Source: Microvelia longipes (Eukaryota; Arthropoda; Insecta; Hemiptera; Veliidae). From it: DNA of 64,000 bases. The stretch's first letter is position 1. Every line of letters starts with the position of its first letter. This document shows, in pieces, positions 34,683 to 44,702 of this stretch. The position numbers and the translations under genes were made by a program. The notes beneath the pieces are model-generated. The model ran no database searches. It was given only the letters and a program-made list of their open reading frames with translations, and was not told the DNA's origin. Where the stretch lies: the NCBI GenBank assembly GCA_018340805.1, contig JACMZG010001913.1:21666014-21730013 (forward strand). The letters are read 5' to 3'.

Positions 34683-34945
34683 AATAGTATATGCTACTAT
34701 GCAGCAAAGGAAACATTGCAGACTCATGCAATTAATTACCTGCCTCGGCTTACGCCTCTGCAAGTAATTCGCCGTTTGTTAGCCTCGGCTTCGCCTCGTC
34801 TGTCAAATGGGTTAATTACCTGCCTCGGCTTACGCCTCTGCAGGTAATTTCCATAGCCCGCCCTCGCCTTCGGCTCGGGAGCAAATTTATAAAACTCGTC
34901 TGCAAAATTCCATTTTGCTGCCTAGTAGCATAATATACTATTTCA
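34682..34945 (+). mobile_element. ~250-bp TIR element (MITE) with GC hairpins, copy 2
   Basis: Ends ATAGTATATGCTACTATGCA and TGCCTAGTAGCATAATATAC, inverted copies. AGTAGATA is found on both sides (34674-34681 and about 34946-34953) and could be an 8-bp target duplication. Internal hairpins include GCCTCGGCTTACGCCTCTGC (twice), GCCTCGGCTTCGCCTCGTC and CCTCGCCTTCGGCTCGGGAG. Copy 1 is at 20155-20403. Confidence 0.75.
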
Positions 34946-35116
34946 GTAGATATTGAACTAGATGTTTTTTTTAAAAATAATTTGTAATAGTAATAGTTGT
35001 TTTGGAAAAATTAATTCGCCTCTATTGATAAAATTGGCGGAAAACGCCACCAATGATTTAATATACCGGCGCAATCTGAAGGCAGTTTATATTATTATTA
35101 ATTATTGTAATTTATA

Positions 35117-35490
35117 TTTTTACTTTTCCTCATTTATAATCCAATTAATTTGATTTAAGTTTTTCCTCGAAAAATAATCCGAGCTGAAATTTGGTACAAG
35201 TTTATCTAGTTATGTAATAAAATTCGTTTCAATACGCCAAGTATATCCACGGATTTTCTTAGATCAAAAACGTTAAGCAACATCGCGCGAGGTCATTGCT
35301 TGGTTGAGTGAACGCTGGAATAAAAAACGACTGTATTTACTGTTTGACAGCGAAGGTAGTCCGAAGACTTGCTGCAGTGCATTTGGTGATTTTATAATCT
35401 GATGAAGAGTGAAGCGAATCTAAAGTAATGAGGATGAGCGTACGGAATCCGATGATATAAGAAAAAGTACCGAGGAGCCATGAATCACAT
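35117..35490 (+). repeat. R1 family copy, internally deleted
   Basis: Begins TTTACTTTTCCTCATTTATA and then jumps to GAGCTGAAATTTGGTACAAG. It ends AATCCGATGATATAAGAAAA AGTACCGAGG. About half the family length is missing. Confidence 0.7.
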
Positions 35491-36180
35491 TTTTTTAGTG
35501 TAATAATCGTAGAAAAAGTACAGTAAAAACATGTGAGTATAACTGCTTTGCATAGGTCGCTTGCCACGGGTACACTCGCATTTTGTTTTTATGACATTTT
35601 CACTAGATGCAAAATGTACAATTATAAACAGAACCGACTTTCAAACTTAACAGATCATCAATGCCTACCAACAAAGTACGAAACGAAAATAAACCTAAAC
35701 AATGGGGTCTTTGGCCTTAAAAAGTCGAAGAAAGAGTTTCTCGTGTATTAGTTCTTGTTCTGTATTATTGGTTTGTTCAATTATTGGTTTCAGTACATAT
35801 TTGGCGAATTTTTATCACATGGGCCGTTTTGCGCGACTCCCATAATGACCTCATAAACGTTATTTTCTAATTAAAATTCTCTAAAAGCTGCAAAATTACT
35901 CTGTAAAATTATTTAATAAATACAAAAAAATAAATATGAGAGATAAATATGTATAAATAAGATGAATAAAAAAAGAGTATTTAAAGTCTTATGTAAGTGC
36001 ACGGGAGTATTTGTAGCTTGCTCTCTCTAAAACGTAAATATTGTTTTATGTTATCCCGTATGCTACACAATTTATTTAACGTTGCTTTAGTAATATTGAA
36101 AGAAATTCACGTTTTTTATTTCTTTCAGCGTTTTTATTCTAAAAGTGATATAGGTGTTAAATTTACTTTAGAAACATTTA

Positions 36181-36860
36181 TATCTACTAACGGCAGCAAA
36201 AATACTTATTACTAAACTGTTTTTAAGCTGAAAATCTATTTTTACTGCCGACGACATTTCAGTACGGGAAATTTTCTTGGATTTCATTCAAATATTATGG
36301 TAAAAATATCAAAACACACAAAGAGGAGAAATGAATGAGTTAAGGTTATCGTGTTGCAGGTTATTGAGTAAATTTCGGTGTTTTCGTCAGGTAAACATGA
36401 TTATTGATCATGGTTGTATGTTCTATACATAACTAACTTCATATTCTTCAACTTAAAAATATGTAGAATAGAATCTTCATATTCTTCACATATTCTTATT
36501 CAAAAAAAAAAAAAAAAAGGAGGTAGGAAAGAACAAAAGTATTTTTTCCTTAAAAAAATAACTTTTGACTACCCCCCTTTTGTTTTTTTTTTGTATGATC
36601 TTAATTTTATTTCTTTAAATAATATTATTTAAGTTATGTTGGTTTTTTTAAAATTATTTTATATGTATGTTTAAAAAAAAAACAATAAAGCATTCTTATT
36701 CTTATTCTTATTCTTAACTTAAAATTATGATATATTATTAGGTATTTAACATGTTAATAAAATACCTAATAAATATTATGTTAAATAAAATATTGGCAAC
36801 ACTAATATTTATTGGTTATTATAAATTTTTACCAGCTTTTTATTAATCTTCATATTTTTA
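36181..36860 (+). mobile_element. Crypton-like non-autonomous element, copy 3 (diverged, interrupted)
   Basis: Left terminus ATCTACTAACGGCAGCAAAA, then TTACTAAACTGTTTTTAAGC and AATGAATGAGTTAAGGTTAT, matching the left half of copies 1 and 2. The match resumes at 36720-36850 (ATATTGGCAACACTAATATT, TTTTTACCAGCTTTTTATTA). The interruption at 36430-36715 is a retroposon. The downstream coding part is lost. Confidence 0.65.
36430..36715 (+). mobile_element. Retroposon insertion with AATAAA and (ATTCTT)n tail
   Basis: It splits copy 3 of the Crypton derivative. The flanks TTCTTCAACTTAAAAATATG and TTCTTAACTTAAAATTATGA look like a ~16-20-bp target duplication. The 3' end has AACAATAAAGCATTCTTATT followed by ATTCTT repeats, typical of non-LTR retroposition. 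A 16-A run sits inside at 36503. The family was not identified. Confidence 0.6.
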
Positions 36861-36887
36861 TTGTTTTGTCATTTATTCCGCCATTAC

Positions 36888-36995
36888 TTTTCCTCATTTA
36901 TACCGTAGGTATATAGGAAAATTATCGTGTCTGCATAAAAAGTCCGAAACCGGGATATTATAAGAATTATCCGTGTCAGGTGTTTTAAGGCCTCG
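36888..36995 (+). repeat. R1 family fragment (5' end)
   Basis: TTACTTTTCCTCATTTATAC, CGTAGGTATATAGGAAAATT, then CCGAAACCGGGAT and GTGTCAGGTGTTTTAAGGCC. Stops at the TIR-proximal third. Confidence 0.75.
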
Positions 36996-37679
36996 TATTT
37001 CTGATTCTTAGGATGTGAAGGAGGTTAACGTGGGCATTTAATTTAATTATGAGAATATCATAATTCTTTTATTACAATGCTTTTAAGTACTGTAAAAGAT
37101 GGGCAGTAAAATATAATCTATAGGGCAAAATAAGAAAGGAGCGAACAACAAAATAACAGCAATAATGTAAAAGACTACCCTGAGAAAAAAAACAGAACAA
37201 AAGCAAACCAATAGCTCACCTGCTAATAAATCAACTTTTAGAAAATCTATCTTTGACTAAACCCTCTCCTCTACCCCTATACATCATGTAATACTTTTAT
37301 TTTTCTTTTCGCCCACTACCTTAGGTGATATACCTATAGAAAAATAGAGAACATACCTATATAGGTATATAGAAAACATATTGAGTTCCTCATACAAATC
37401 GGAAACTATTATTTGACCTGCAATATCCGTTTCAAACTTTATTAAATGTCTTGAGTAGTTCTTATCATGTCGTCTATTTAAGTGTTCTTGTAATCGTGAG
37501 TACTTTTCGTGAAGAGCACTCCCACTTTTAGTTAAAACTCTAAGGTCACAAAACTAGTTGTGCTGGCCAGAAAATCAAAATGTTGCACCACCTAAAAATT
37601 CATTTAATCTTTTCTTTCTAAAGAAGAATCAGTCAATTTATGTTGAACCTGAGGTAATAGCCAAAGGAACCACAACAAA

Positions 37680-37790
37680 GAAATTCCACGGTAAAGCCTT
37701 GGGATGTAATTGATATGGTTCCCGAGGCAACTATTTAGTTAACTCTCGAGACGAAGCCGAGGGGGTAAATTACTGCTCAGGAGTAATGAC
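37680..37790. repeat. GC-hairpin repeat related to 63830-63925
   Basis: GGTTCCCGAGGCAAC, GTTAACTCTCGAGACGAAGC and CGAGGGGGTAAATTAC are matched at 63840-63925 by GGTTCCTAAGGCAAAAGC and TTAAACTCCCGAGGCAAAGC, CGAGGAAAGTAATTA. A further family carrying GAnGC(G/A)AAGCCGAG-type hairpins. Confidence 0.55.
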
Positions 37791-37860
37791 TTATTTCTTT
37801 CGTAGTAAGATTTTACCTCCAGAAGGGAGAAAATAGTAAAATGACAAACAAATCAAACAT

Positions 37861-38193
37861 GTATATGAATCAAACAAAAGGTATATACTTTGACATTTTA
37901 ATGACTCAACTTGTATATGAATCAAACAAAAGGTATATACTTTGACATTTTAATGACTCAACTTGAATATGAATCAAACAAAAGATATATACTTTGACAT
38001 TTTAATGACTCAACTTGAATATGAATCAAACAAAAGATATATACTTTGACATTTTAATGACTCAACTTGAATATGAATCAAACAAAAGATATATACTTTG
38101 ACATTTTAATGACTCAACTTGTATATGAATCAAACAAAAGATACATACTTTGACATTTTAATGACTCAACTTGAATATGAATCAAACAAAAGG
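37861..38193. repeat. 52-bp tandem array, 6.4 copies
   Basis: Units start at 37861, 37913, 37965, 38017, 38069 and 38121, with a partial unit at 38173. The unit begins (G)TATATGAATCAAACAAAAG and contains TATACTTTGACATTTTAATG ACTCAACTT. The copies differ at only a few sites (GTATATG/GAATATG, AAAGG/AAAGA, GTATAT/GATAC), so the array is young. It abuts the fold-back at 38194. Confidence 0.97.
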
Positions 38194-38553
38194 CATTATC
38201 ACAAAATGTTTTTAAGTTTAACCTTACATCAGTAACAACACACTAAAAATTAATAACTTAAAGGTAACAAAGAATACAAATTATTAAAACAAAAAACGAT
38301 AAAAGACTCGTTACAATTTGATCAGCCAGACTAGAATAAATAAGACAAAACAAATAATTTTTTATTTATTTTAGTCTGACCATGTTACATTTTTAAATTT
38401 GAACTAGTTTTTAATCGTTTTTTTATAATAATTTTTATTCTTTGTTACCTTTATTAGTGTTTAAGTTATTACTTTTTAGTGTGTTATTGATGTAAGGTTA
38501 AACTTAAAAAATTTTGTGATAATGCCTGAAGATGACTACAAAGCTAGTCGAAA
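38194..38553 (+). mobile_element. Fold-back element FB3 with hammerhead-like core
   Basis: The left arm opens GCATTATCACAAAATGTTTT and the right arm closes AATTTTGTGATAATGC. The arms of ~160 bases pair through AAGTTTAACCTTACATCA, ACACACTAAAAA and GGTAACAAAGAAT, around a centre near 38350. Directly after the right arm, 38526-38553 reads CTGAAGA, a 5-bp stem (GACTA/TAGTC), then GAAA. This has the order and spacing of a hammerhead ribozyme core. No coding sequence. Confidence 0.7.
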
Positions 38554-39084
38554 TATACATACATCGCAATTTATAAATAAATAATTGTGTCTCTCTAATA
38601 TTTGTAGAACTAAAACTTATAGTTTATACTATTTGTGCAATAATTACCAACTTAGCTAAAAGATAAATGCTGAGCGAGAGTAAAGTATCTGCCATGTCAA
38701 CTAAAGGTATTTTACTCCAACTAGTTTCTTTTCTCCCATTAAAGTTAGATCAGGGGTCATGTTATTTTTATCCTTATACCACAGAGAAAAAAGTAAACTT
38801 TTTCCCCTTAAGTTTGATTTTGTGCTGTTACAATGCTTAAGTGTAATCACAGAGGAAGATATATCACACACAAACAAACAAACAGCACGATGAAAACCAA
38901 TCAGAACGTTATAAAAGTGCAAGAAGCGAATAGTTATGATACAATTATAATTACGAACACAATACTTTTCATATATCCTTAAGGTAGAAAGTAAAATAAA
39001 CTAATTATGATTTAAGGTGTCCTTATCTATTAAATTAACTCTCACGTCTGGAGAAATGACGACAGTGATGAAAATCATACTAAC

Positions 39085-39178
39085 CTGGGATAAAAAGCAA
39101 ATAATCCAGAACAGATCAGCCATGATGTACGTAAGGAACAGGTTCGTGTGGATCGTGTTCCGCAAGCATTTCAGATCT
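39085..39178 (-). CDS. DH44/CRF-type class B GPCR, exon encoding ICL1-TM2
   Basis: A 94-base minus-strand exon. It has a CTGTTTGTTTGCAG acceptor and GTTAGT donor, phase 2 at entry (one base completes Lys) and phase 0 at exit. It encodes 31 residues beginning DLKCLRNTIHTNLF, then LTYIMADLFWIICFLSQ. KCLRNTIHTNL is diagnostic for CRF/DH44-type receptors: the calcitonin/DH31 and PDF groups have CTR in place of CLRN. It joins seamlessly to the exon ending IFIYFK at 54530 and to the exon starting TAVATD at 31732. The upstream intron (39179-54529) is about 15.35 kb and full of mobile-element remnants. Family role: neuropeptide receptor in the plasma membrane, linked in insects to diuresis and cAMP signalling (inference). 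Confidence 0.93.
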
Positions 39179-39424
39179 CTGCAAACAAACAGTTAATCGA
39201 AATGTTTAACACTGCCTTAGAAATATTTATTTACATAAGAAGAGAGCTTTGTCTACCGAGGAAAAGCCGGAGGCCGACATAAACCGAGGATTGAAACCTT
39301 CCCTCTGTGTTATGTATTAAACTTTGCCTTTTAATCATTTTACAAAAATGATATATAAATCATAATCGATGGAGGGCTTTATTAAAATAGAATATAAAAG
39401 AGTCAATAAGATAAGTATTTTGTA

Positions 39425-39545
39425 AAAACCCCCCACAGTGGAAGCGAAACGTCGGATTCTTCATCTACATTGACGCGGTCACCACCGGAAGACCTAAATC
39501 TTCATGACAATAACCGCGGAAGCCTACGCAGTTTACTATATAAAG
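39425..39545 (+). mobile_element. Penelope-like terminal repeat fragment
   Basis: CCCACAGTGGAAGCGAAACG, then TCGGATTCTTCATCTACATT, GACGCGGTCACCACCGGAAG and ATAACCGCGGAAGCCTACGC. The same order occurs in reverse at 8855-8940 and 53820-53930. The 5' CTGAAGA part of the hammerhead-like core is missing here. Confidence 0.55.
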
Positions 39546-39549
39546 TAAC

Positions 39550-40990
39550 TGTTTTGACAAAGATAAATAAATAAAGATAGAGAAGTCGGTTAAATTCAAG
39601 ATGGGTTAAATAGACAAGTATCGCAAAAGGCCCGCTTTATTTTCTTATCTAACTAATGTAAATAATTAGATCCAAAGAAATTTAATTTGAAAAATTGTTC
39701 ACATTTGTCAAAATCATATTGTTTTACCGATTAAAATTAAAATATCAAATCACATGATATTTTGATATAATGTAGAGCTAATGAACTACTATACTAATAA
39801 AAAAACTAGGCTGCACAGTATAATCACAGGTCGTTAATACATTTGTGAACATAGTATAAAAGTATTGCCCGTATTATTCTATTAACGCCAGTATACCGTA
39901 TTCCTTTTCTAAGGTATAATTAATCAAGGTTTTAAACCCCTAGATATTTAGTTAACAATGAATTCTATGACAAGGGTAACTATTACAGGCGAGTATCGCC
40001 TGTTTGTCGCTCTGAGGACAAAAGAAGCTTATCCAAGGTCATAACATCTTAGACTTCGGATAATCATGATAATATGAGGACGAGCAAAGTGTGATTTTAA
40101 GGAGGAGACGACTGATCACTTTTTAAGATCGTGTGAAGCACGACTAAGGTACGTATATTTACCACATACGCCAGAGTAAGGTTTAGTATATTTGGATAAG
40201 CCATCTGGACGACGACTTGGTGAAATTCCCATGGGCAGATGTTCTGAAGTTCATTAAGGAATCAGACAGGTTATAAAAAGTATAGAGATTCTATGAAATA
40301 AGAGGTGAAAACATTGTTGGGGCTGACAAAAAGCGTCAGAGACATACTTGCTAAGATCTAGGATCTTCCCCACCTCTATACCAAGTCGAAGTTGAATGAA
40401 AAAGTACCGCGTACCCTCAATACAATTTATGTATATACATATATATACATTTATTTAACATTTTTTGTGTACATATTTTTTGAACTCTTTATGAACTTTA
40501 CAGTATGCCCTTTTGGTGTACACTGTCAGGATACACGTTCAGTGTAATTACAAAGCCTTAGACGTAAAAATATTGGCGGTAAGTTATTTATTTTTCAATT
40601 TAATTCAATTATAAGAAATGCTCTTTTTCTTATTTTAAGACTGGGCGGGGAACTAATTTTCTCGTATTTCTGCGATTGGCCCTCGCTTTATTAAAAATAT
40701 AAAGAGCTTACTTTTTGACATTTTATTCTAAATAATTTAAAAGAGAAGTAACTTTCAGTTTTTGTCGGTAACTCCTAAATTACGATTGAAATTAAAATTT
40801 CAAAACACTAAGATCCGTAAAAAAGTATAAGGTAATGACTCATTAGAAAAAAAACTAAACATGGCTGTATGGTTCCAGTCAACCAATGCCAAAAAAAAAA
40901 TAGAATTTAATAAAATTTAAAATATAGAGTTCTATTAAAAAAATCAAAGGGTTTGCATAAACAAGATAAAATGCTCTAACATATGGGAAT
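39550..40990. other. Intronic AT-rich region with weak R1 traces
   Basis: Weak R1-like blocks occur at 40075-40100 (GAGGACGAGCAAAGTG) and 40380-40425 (AAAAAGTACCGCGTACC). No exon recognised. Confidence 0.4.
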
Positions 40991-41006
40991 AGGGGAAGAG
41001 AGATTA

Positions 41007-41520
41007 TTACTTTTCCTCATTTATAGCGTAGGTATAAAGAAAAAGTATTGTGTTTGCAAAAAATAAGACGTAATAAATTATGCGATAGGATTGAGATTTG
41101 GCAGGCATGTAGCCATGTATAAGACTAAAATATGTGCCAGTATAAGTTAAATTCTTATCAAATTACTTTTTGCACGTTTTTTAAAAAACGTACACAAAAT
41201 CATCGTATAAAATCAGGAAATACTTAAATTCAGTTGAAAGTTGGTACAAGTGTATACGTTTACGTAGTAAGTAAGTACATTTCACAATGTGATGTAAATA
41301 TTTATGTTGGATCATAAAAATTAAGCAGCATTTGAGCGTGGTCAGTGCTGTATGGATGACCGCTGAAAATAATACGGATGCATCGAAGCTACTCTAAAGA
41401 TATGTTGCAGCATAAATATGGCGAATTGTATATTCTGAGGACGAACGAAGCGAGTCCAAAGTAGAGATGAGCGTAGGGAATGCGATGTAATGAGTAAAAG
41501 TTGCGAGGTACCTCGTACCC
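41007..41520 (+). repeat. R1 family copy, partly deleted
   Basis: Begins TTACTTTTCCTCATTTATAG, and AAAGTATTGTGTTTGC then jumps to the GGCAGGCATGTAGCC block. It carries GAGGACGAACGAAGCGAGTC and ends GAGGTACCTCGTACCCGATT. Confidence 0.8.
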
Positions 41521-41569
41521 GATTTTTTATATAATTTTTAACAACTGAACGTTGAACTGGTGCAAATAA

Positions 41570-42090
41570 TGGTGTGAACTGTCATTTTAGAGGCATAGCT
41601 TTGTTTTACCAACAGGAGAATTATGAGCATTTTATTTAAAAAAAATTAGTTACAAGTAGTGCTTCATAAGTGAGTAACTGCTCATGTTATAAAGCATAAA
41701 TCGGAACCTATAGCAAGAAATGGGTTGTTAACCACGAAAACACACATTCTAAAGGAAATTCGGCCGACATACACACCATTTCGTCAGAATTATTTAATAC
41801 ATATAGTAGTTCAGTGATTTAATCATGGCAAAGAGAGACGTCCAGAAGATAAAGAACTAAGTCTGGCGCGATTGTCCGTATGCCAGGCGAATTTACATTA
41901 GAATGCGTGTTTCCATGCTTAATGATCTGTTTTATGCTTTATAAATTAAGCAGTTACTCAATTATCAAGCACTAATCGTAACTATTTTTTGGTACTTTTC
42001 AAAGGAAATGCGCGTATTTATCTCTTTTTTAATTATCGCTATAAATTGGCAGTCATACCTTTATTTGCACTAGTTTAAAGCTCAGAGGGT
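41570..42090. mobile_element. Two FB1 elements joined end-to-end (inside-out palindrome)
   Basis: Compared with 28250-28665, the FB1 termini face each other here: ATTCTAAAGGAAATTCGG at 41750 and CCAGGCGAATTTACATTAGA at 41891. The normally central GTGCAAATAATGGTGTGAAC / CATACCTTTATTTGCAC blocks lie at the outer edges. About 65 bases of non-repeat sequence separate the termini. Confidence 0.65.
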
Positions 42091-43049
42091 AAATATCCTT
42101 ACAGGTTTAAGCGAATTTCTTTTGAAAAAATTAAAGTACCTTTAAACAGTATTTTGGTAAAAGTACAAAGTTCCATTTCTGCCATAACGCCTATCCCATA
42201 AGCGAATTTTTTCAAAAGCAAATTCACTCAAACTTACATTCAGTGTTTCTATTTTGTAAAAAAACTTTCAACACAAGTTTTTTAATAAATGAAAAAATAT
42301 TAATAACTAAAACCAGGAAGGCAATTAATTACAAGAAGAAAAAAAAGGCTAATTAAATTAAAAAGTTTTACATGCTTTAGATTACAAGAAGTAGTAGGAA
42401 GAAAATAAATAAATTAAATTAAATGTTTGTAATAATAGAATAATTAAATACAGCATAGAGAGTGTCATACAATTTATTTGTCTTAACAAAGCATTGTAAC
42501 GATTGTTTGTATGTTTTTGTTTTAATTATCAAATAATTTAAATGTTTCTACTTCAAATAATTTAAAGTATATATTGGGATTTAAGAACTCTATTAAAATA
42601 TTTCTGGCATAGAGGTCGTCAAATTGGACGAATTTCCTTTAGAACGCTCAGAGATTGAAAAGGATCTAGTTCTGAACACGCTTTTGAAAATGTTAAGTAA
42701 TGTTTTGTAATCGACGACAAAAAGGGGATTGACTCCCTCTTTTCAACAAAAAGAGCTCAGTGATTGGGTTTTAGTAATTGGTATTAAAAAATGTTTTAAA
42801 GTAGTTACAATTCAAAATTGACCTAATTACTGTAAAGTTTTTAATTGCCAAATCATGTAAGTAAATAATATAATTACAAAACTTAAACTTATCGATTAAC
42901 AACATCAATAAATATAATTACCTTAGAGCTATTCTGTTATATACCTATAGAAATGGAAGTATCAGTTCAGACAGTGAATTTTATTAAGATTCTATTCAAT
43001 TAAGATTCATTAGTAATTTATTTAAGAAAAAGAAGCGTCCAACTAGTTA

Positions 43050-43590
43050 AAAAAAATGGGGTACGGGGAACCTCGGAACTTTTTCTCATCACATCGGATT
43101 TGCTACGCTCATTTACCTTACTTCAGACTCGCTTCGTCCTCAGAATATAGAATTCGCCAAATGCATACAACACATCTTTGGACTCGCTTCACTGGTCCTC
43201 AGAAAGAAATTACATTCATTTCATTTCTAGTGGTCACCCTTCCAGGCACTGAACATGCTCGTTGTGGCTTAACTTTTATAATCCAAAAAATATCCTAGAT
43301 AAACTTGTCGTATTGAAACGAAACTTGGTGATCTTATTTATTAAGTAATGGTATACTTTTATACCTCAATTACATTGGGTGTTATGGGTAACAATTTTCG
43401 CTGACTCATTATTGCGTTAATGATATTATAAAAATATATTCCGAATAGCACAACTACACCTATAGACTGATTTTTGTACAAAGTTTTCTGTCAAGCATAA
43501 ATACATAGGGAGATAAACAGACACACACACACACATACAGACAAACAACTTTGAAAAACTATTCAAGAGTCTTAAAAACACCTGAAACAA
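43050..43590 (-). repeat. R1 family copy, partly deleted
   Basis: Begins GGGTACGGGGAACCTCGGAA and contains CAGACTCGCTTCGTCC and GGACTCGCTTCACTGGTCC. It ends at TTAAAAACACCTGAAACAAA. The open frame over 43056-43298 lies inside it and is not a gene. Confidence 0.8.
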
Positions 43591-43626
43591 ATAATTAATT
43601 CATTTCCTGCCTCGTTCCACACAATA

Positions 43627-44640
43627 TTTTATCTGCGAACAGTAATAAATCAAATCTAGCATTGTTGAAAAACTTATTACGTTTGTATAATGTTTTATAA
43701 ATACATTTTCTTTGACTGATAATACAGATCTTATCATCAAGAAAGTTGACTACAGAGTAGCGCTAGATTTTGTGTTTGACAGTTCTTTTAAATACACTAA
43801 CACAACGTTTTCACTTAAATTCTTTACTTTTTTCTCTGAGCACCATTCTCTGAACACTTCATATGCTTTGAGATACCTACTTCCTGATTTGCTGGGTAGT
43901 AGGGTTTCTTTGGCATTTGTAGCTATTTCCAAAACATCCGACAGGGTATGTTCAAAAAGTTCGTCTTTATCTTCGACGATATTCATCACAAAACGCTATA
44001 GAATAAACTAACTTTAAAACTGTATTAAATACGGATTCGTATGATAAATGTAGTAAATGACTTGACAAAAAAAGATGAGATAACAAACCCAAGACAAACA
44101 TTGTTGCCTTTAATATAATCAATAAAATTTATTTCTAATTAAAGACTTACATTACAAATTGTTTTATTTTAATTTAACAATTAAAATCCATATAAATGTA
44201 TGTTCTTTATTATTATTGTATGTTTTTTAAATTATTAATGTGCATGTACTATAACTATTGTATTTAAATTAAATAAATGGATTGTTAGTTAAAAAACAAA
44301 TAATAATAAGTTAAATAATGTATTTATTCATAATTAATAATTATTTAATTAATTTTAATTAATGTTTATTTATTAATTATTATTTTACTTTTTTATTTAT
44401 TAATTCATAATTATTAAATAAATTCAATAGGCTTTTTATTATTAACTAATCATTTTTAGAATAATTATCTAATAACTTTCTTTACCCCAACGGCAGGGGC
44501 GGCTGGGAAATGCTACTTTCCTGCCTAGGCAGGTAAAGTGCAGTCATTCATGACTAATTACCAGCCGATCTGGGAAATGCTACTTTCTCGCCTAAAATTA
44601 GTTCAGTAATGCTTCAATTTCCTGCCGTGAGCAGATAAAA
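43627..44640 (-). mobile_element. Crypton-like non-autonomous element, copy 4 (longest coding remnant)
   Basis: The right-hand terminus (minus-strand start) is AGCAATTAC...-type: TTTCCTGCCGTGAGCAGATA at 44619-44638. The far terminus is TTATCTGCGAACAGTAATAA at 43632-43652. TTAGTTCAGTAATGCTTCAA inside the first end matches the TGGCTAA/CAGTAATGG blocks of copies 1 and 2. Inside the 5' part, GGGAAATGCTACTTTC is directly repeated (44505 and 44571). It contains the recombinase fragment below. Confidence 0.65.
43640..43989 (-). pseudogene. Tyrosine recombinase N-terminal (SAM-like, phage-integrase type) fragment
   Basis: The minus-strand frame opens MMNIVEDKDELFEHTLSDVL and runs through LLPSKSGSRYLKAYEVF, REWCSEKKVKNLSENVVLVY and LKELSNTKSSATL, then a TAG (43750) where related proteins have Trp (TLW). 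Past the stop the same frame continues STFLMIRSVLSVKENVFIKH YTNVISF before the element end. This is the layout of the N-terminal SAM-like DNA-binding domain of Crypton/KIAA1958-type tyrosine recombinases found in many arthropod genomes. The catalytic R...HxxR...Y domain is absent. About 115 residues survive, compared with several hundred in complete proteins. Confidence 0.7.
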
Positions 44641-44702
44641 CCGGTTCCCAGCCTAGTCGGCCTCGTTGGTGCTCTACAATAGAAAATAAACATAAACAAT
44701 CG

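Noticed and set aside
43056..43298. 80-codon plus-strand frame as a gene
   Set aside because: It lies wholly inside an R1 copy, and the frame is broken in other R1 copies.
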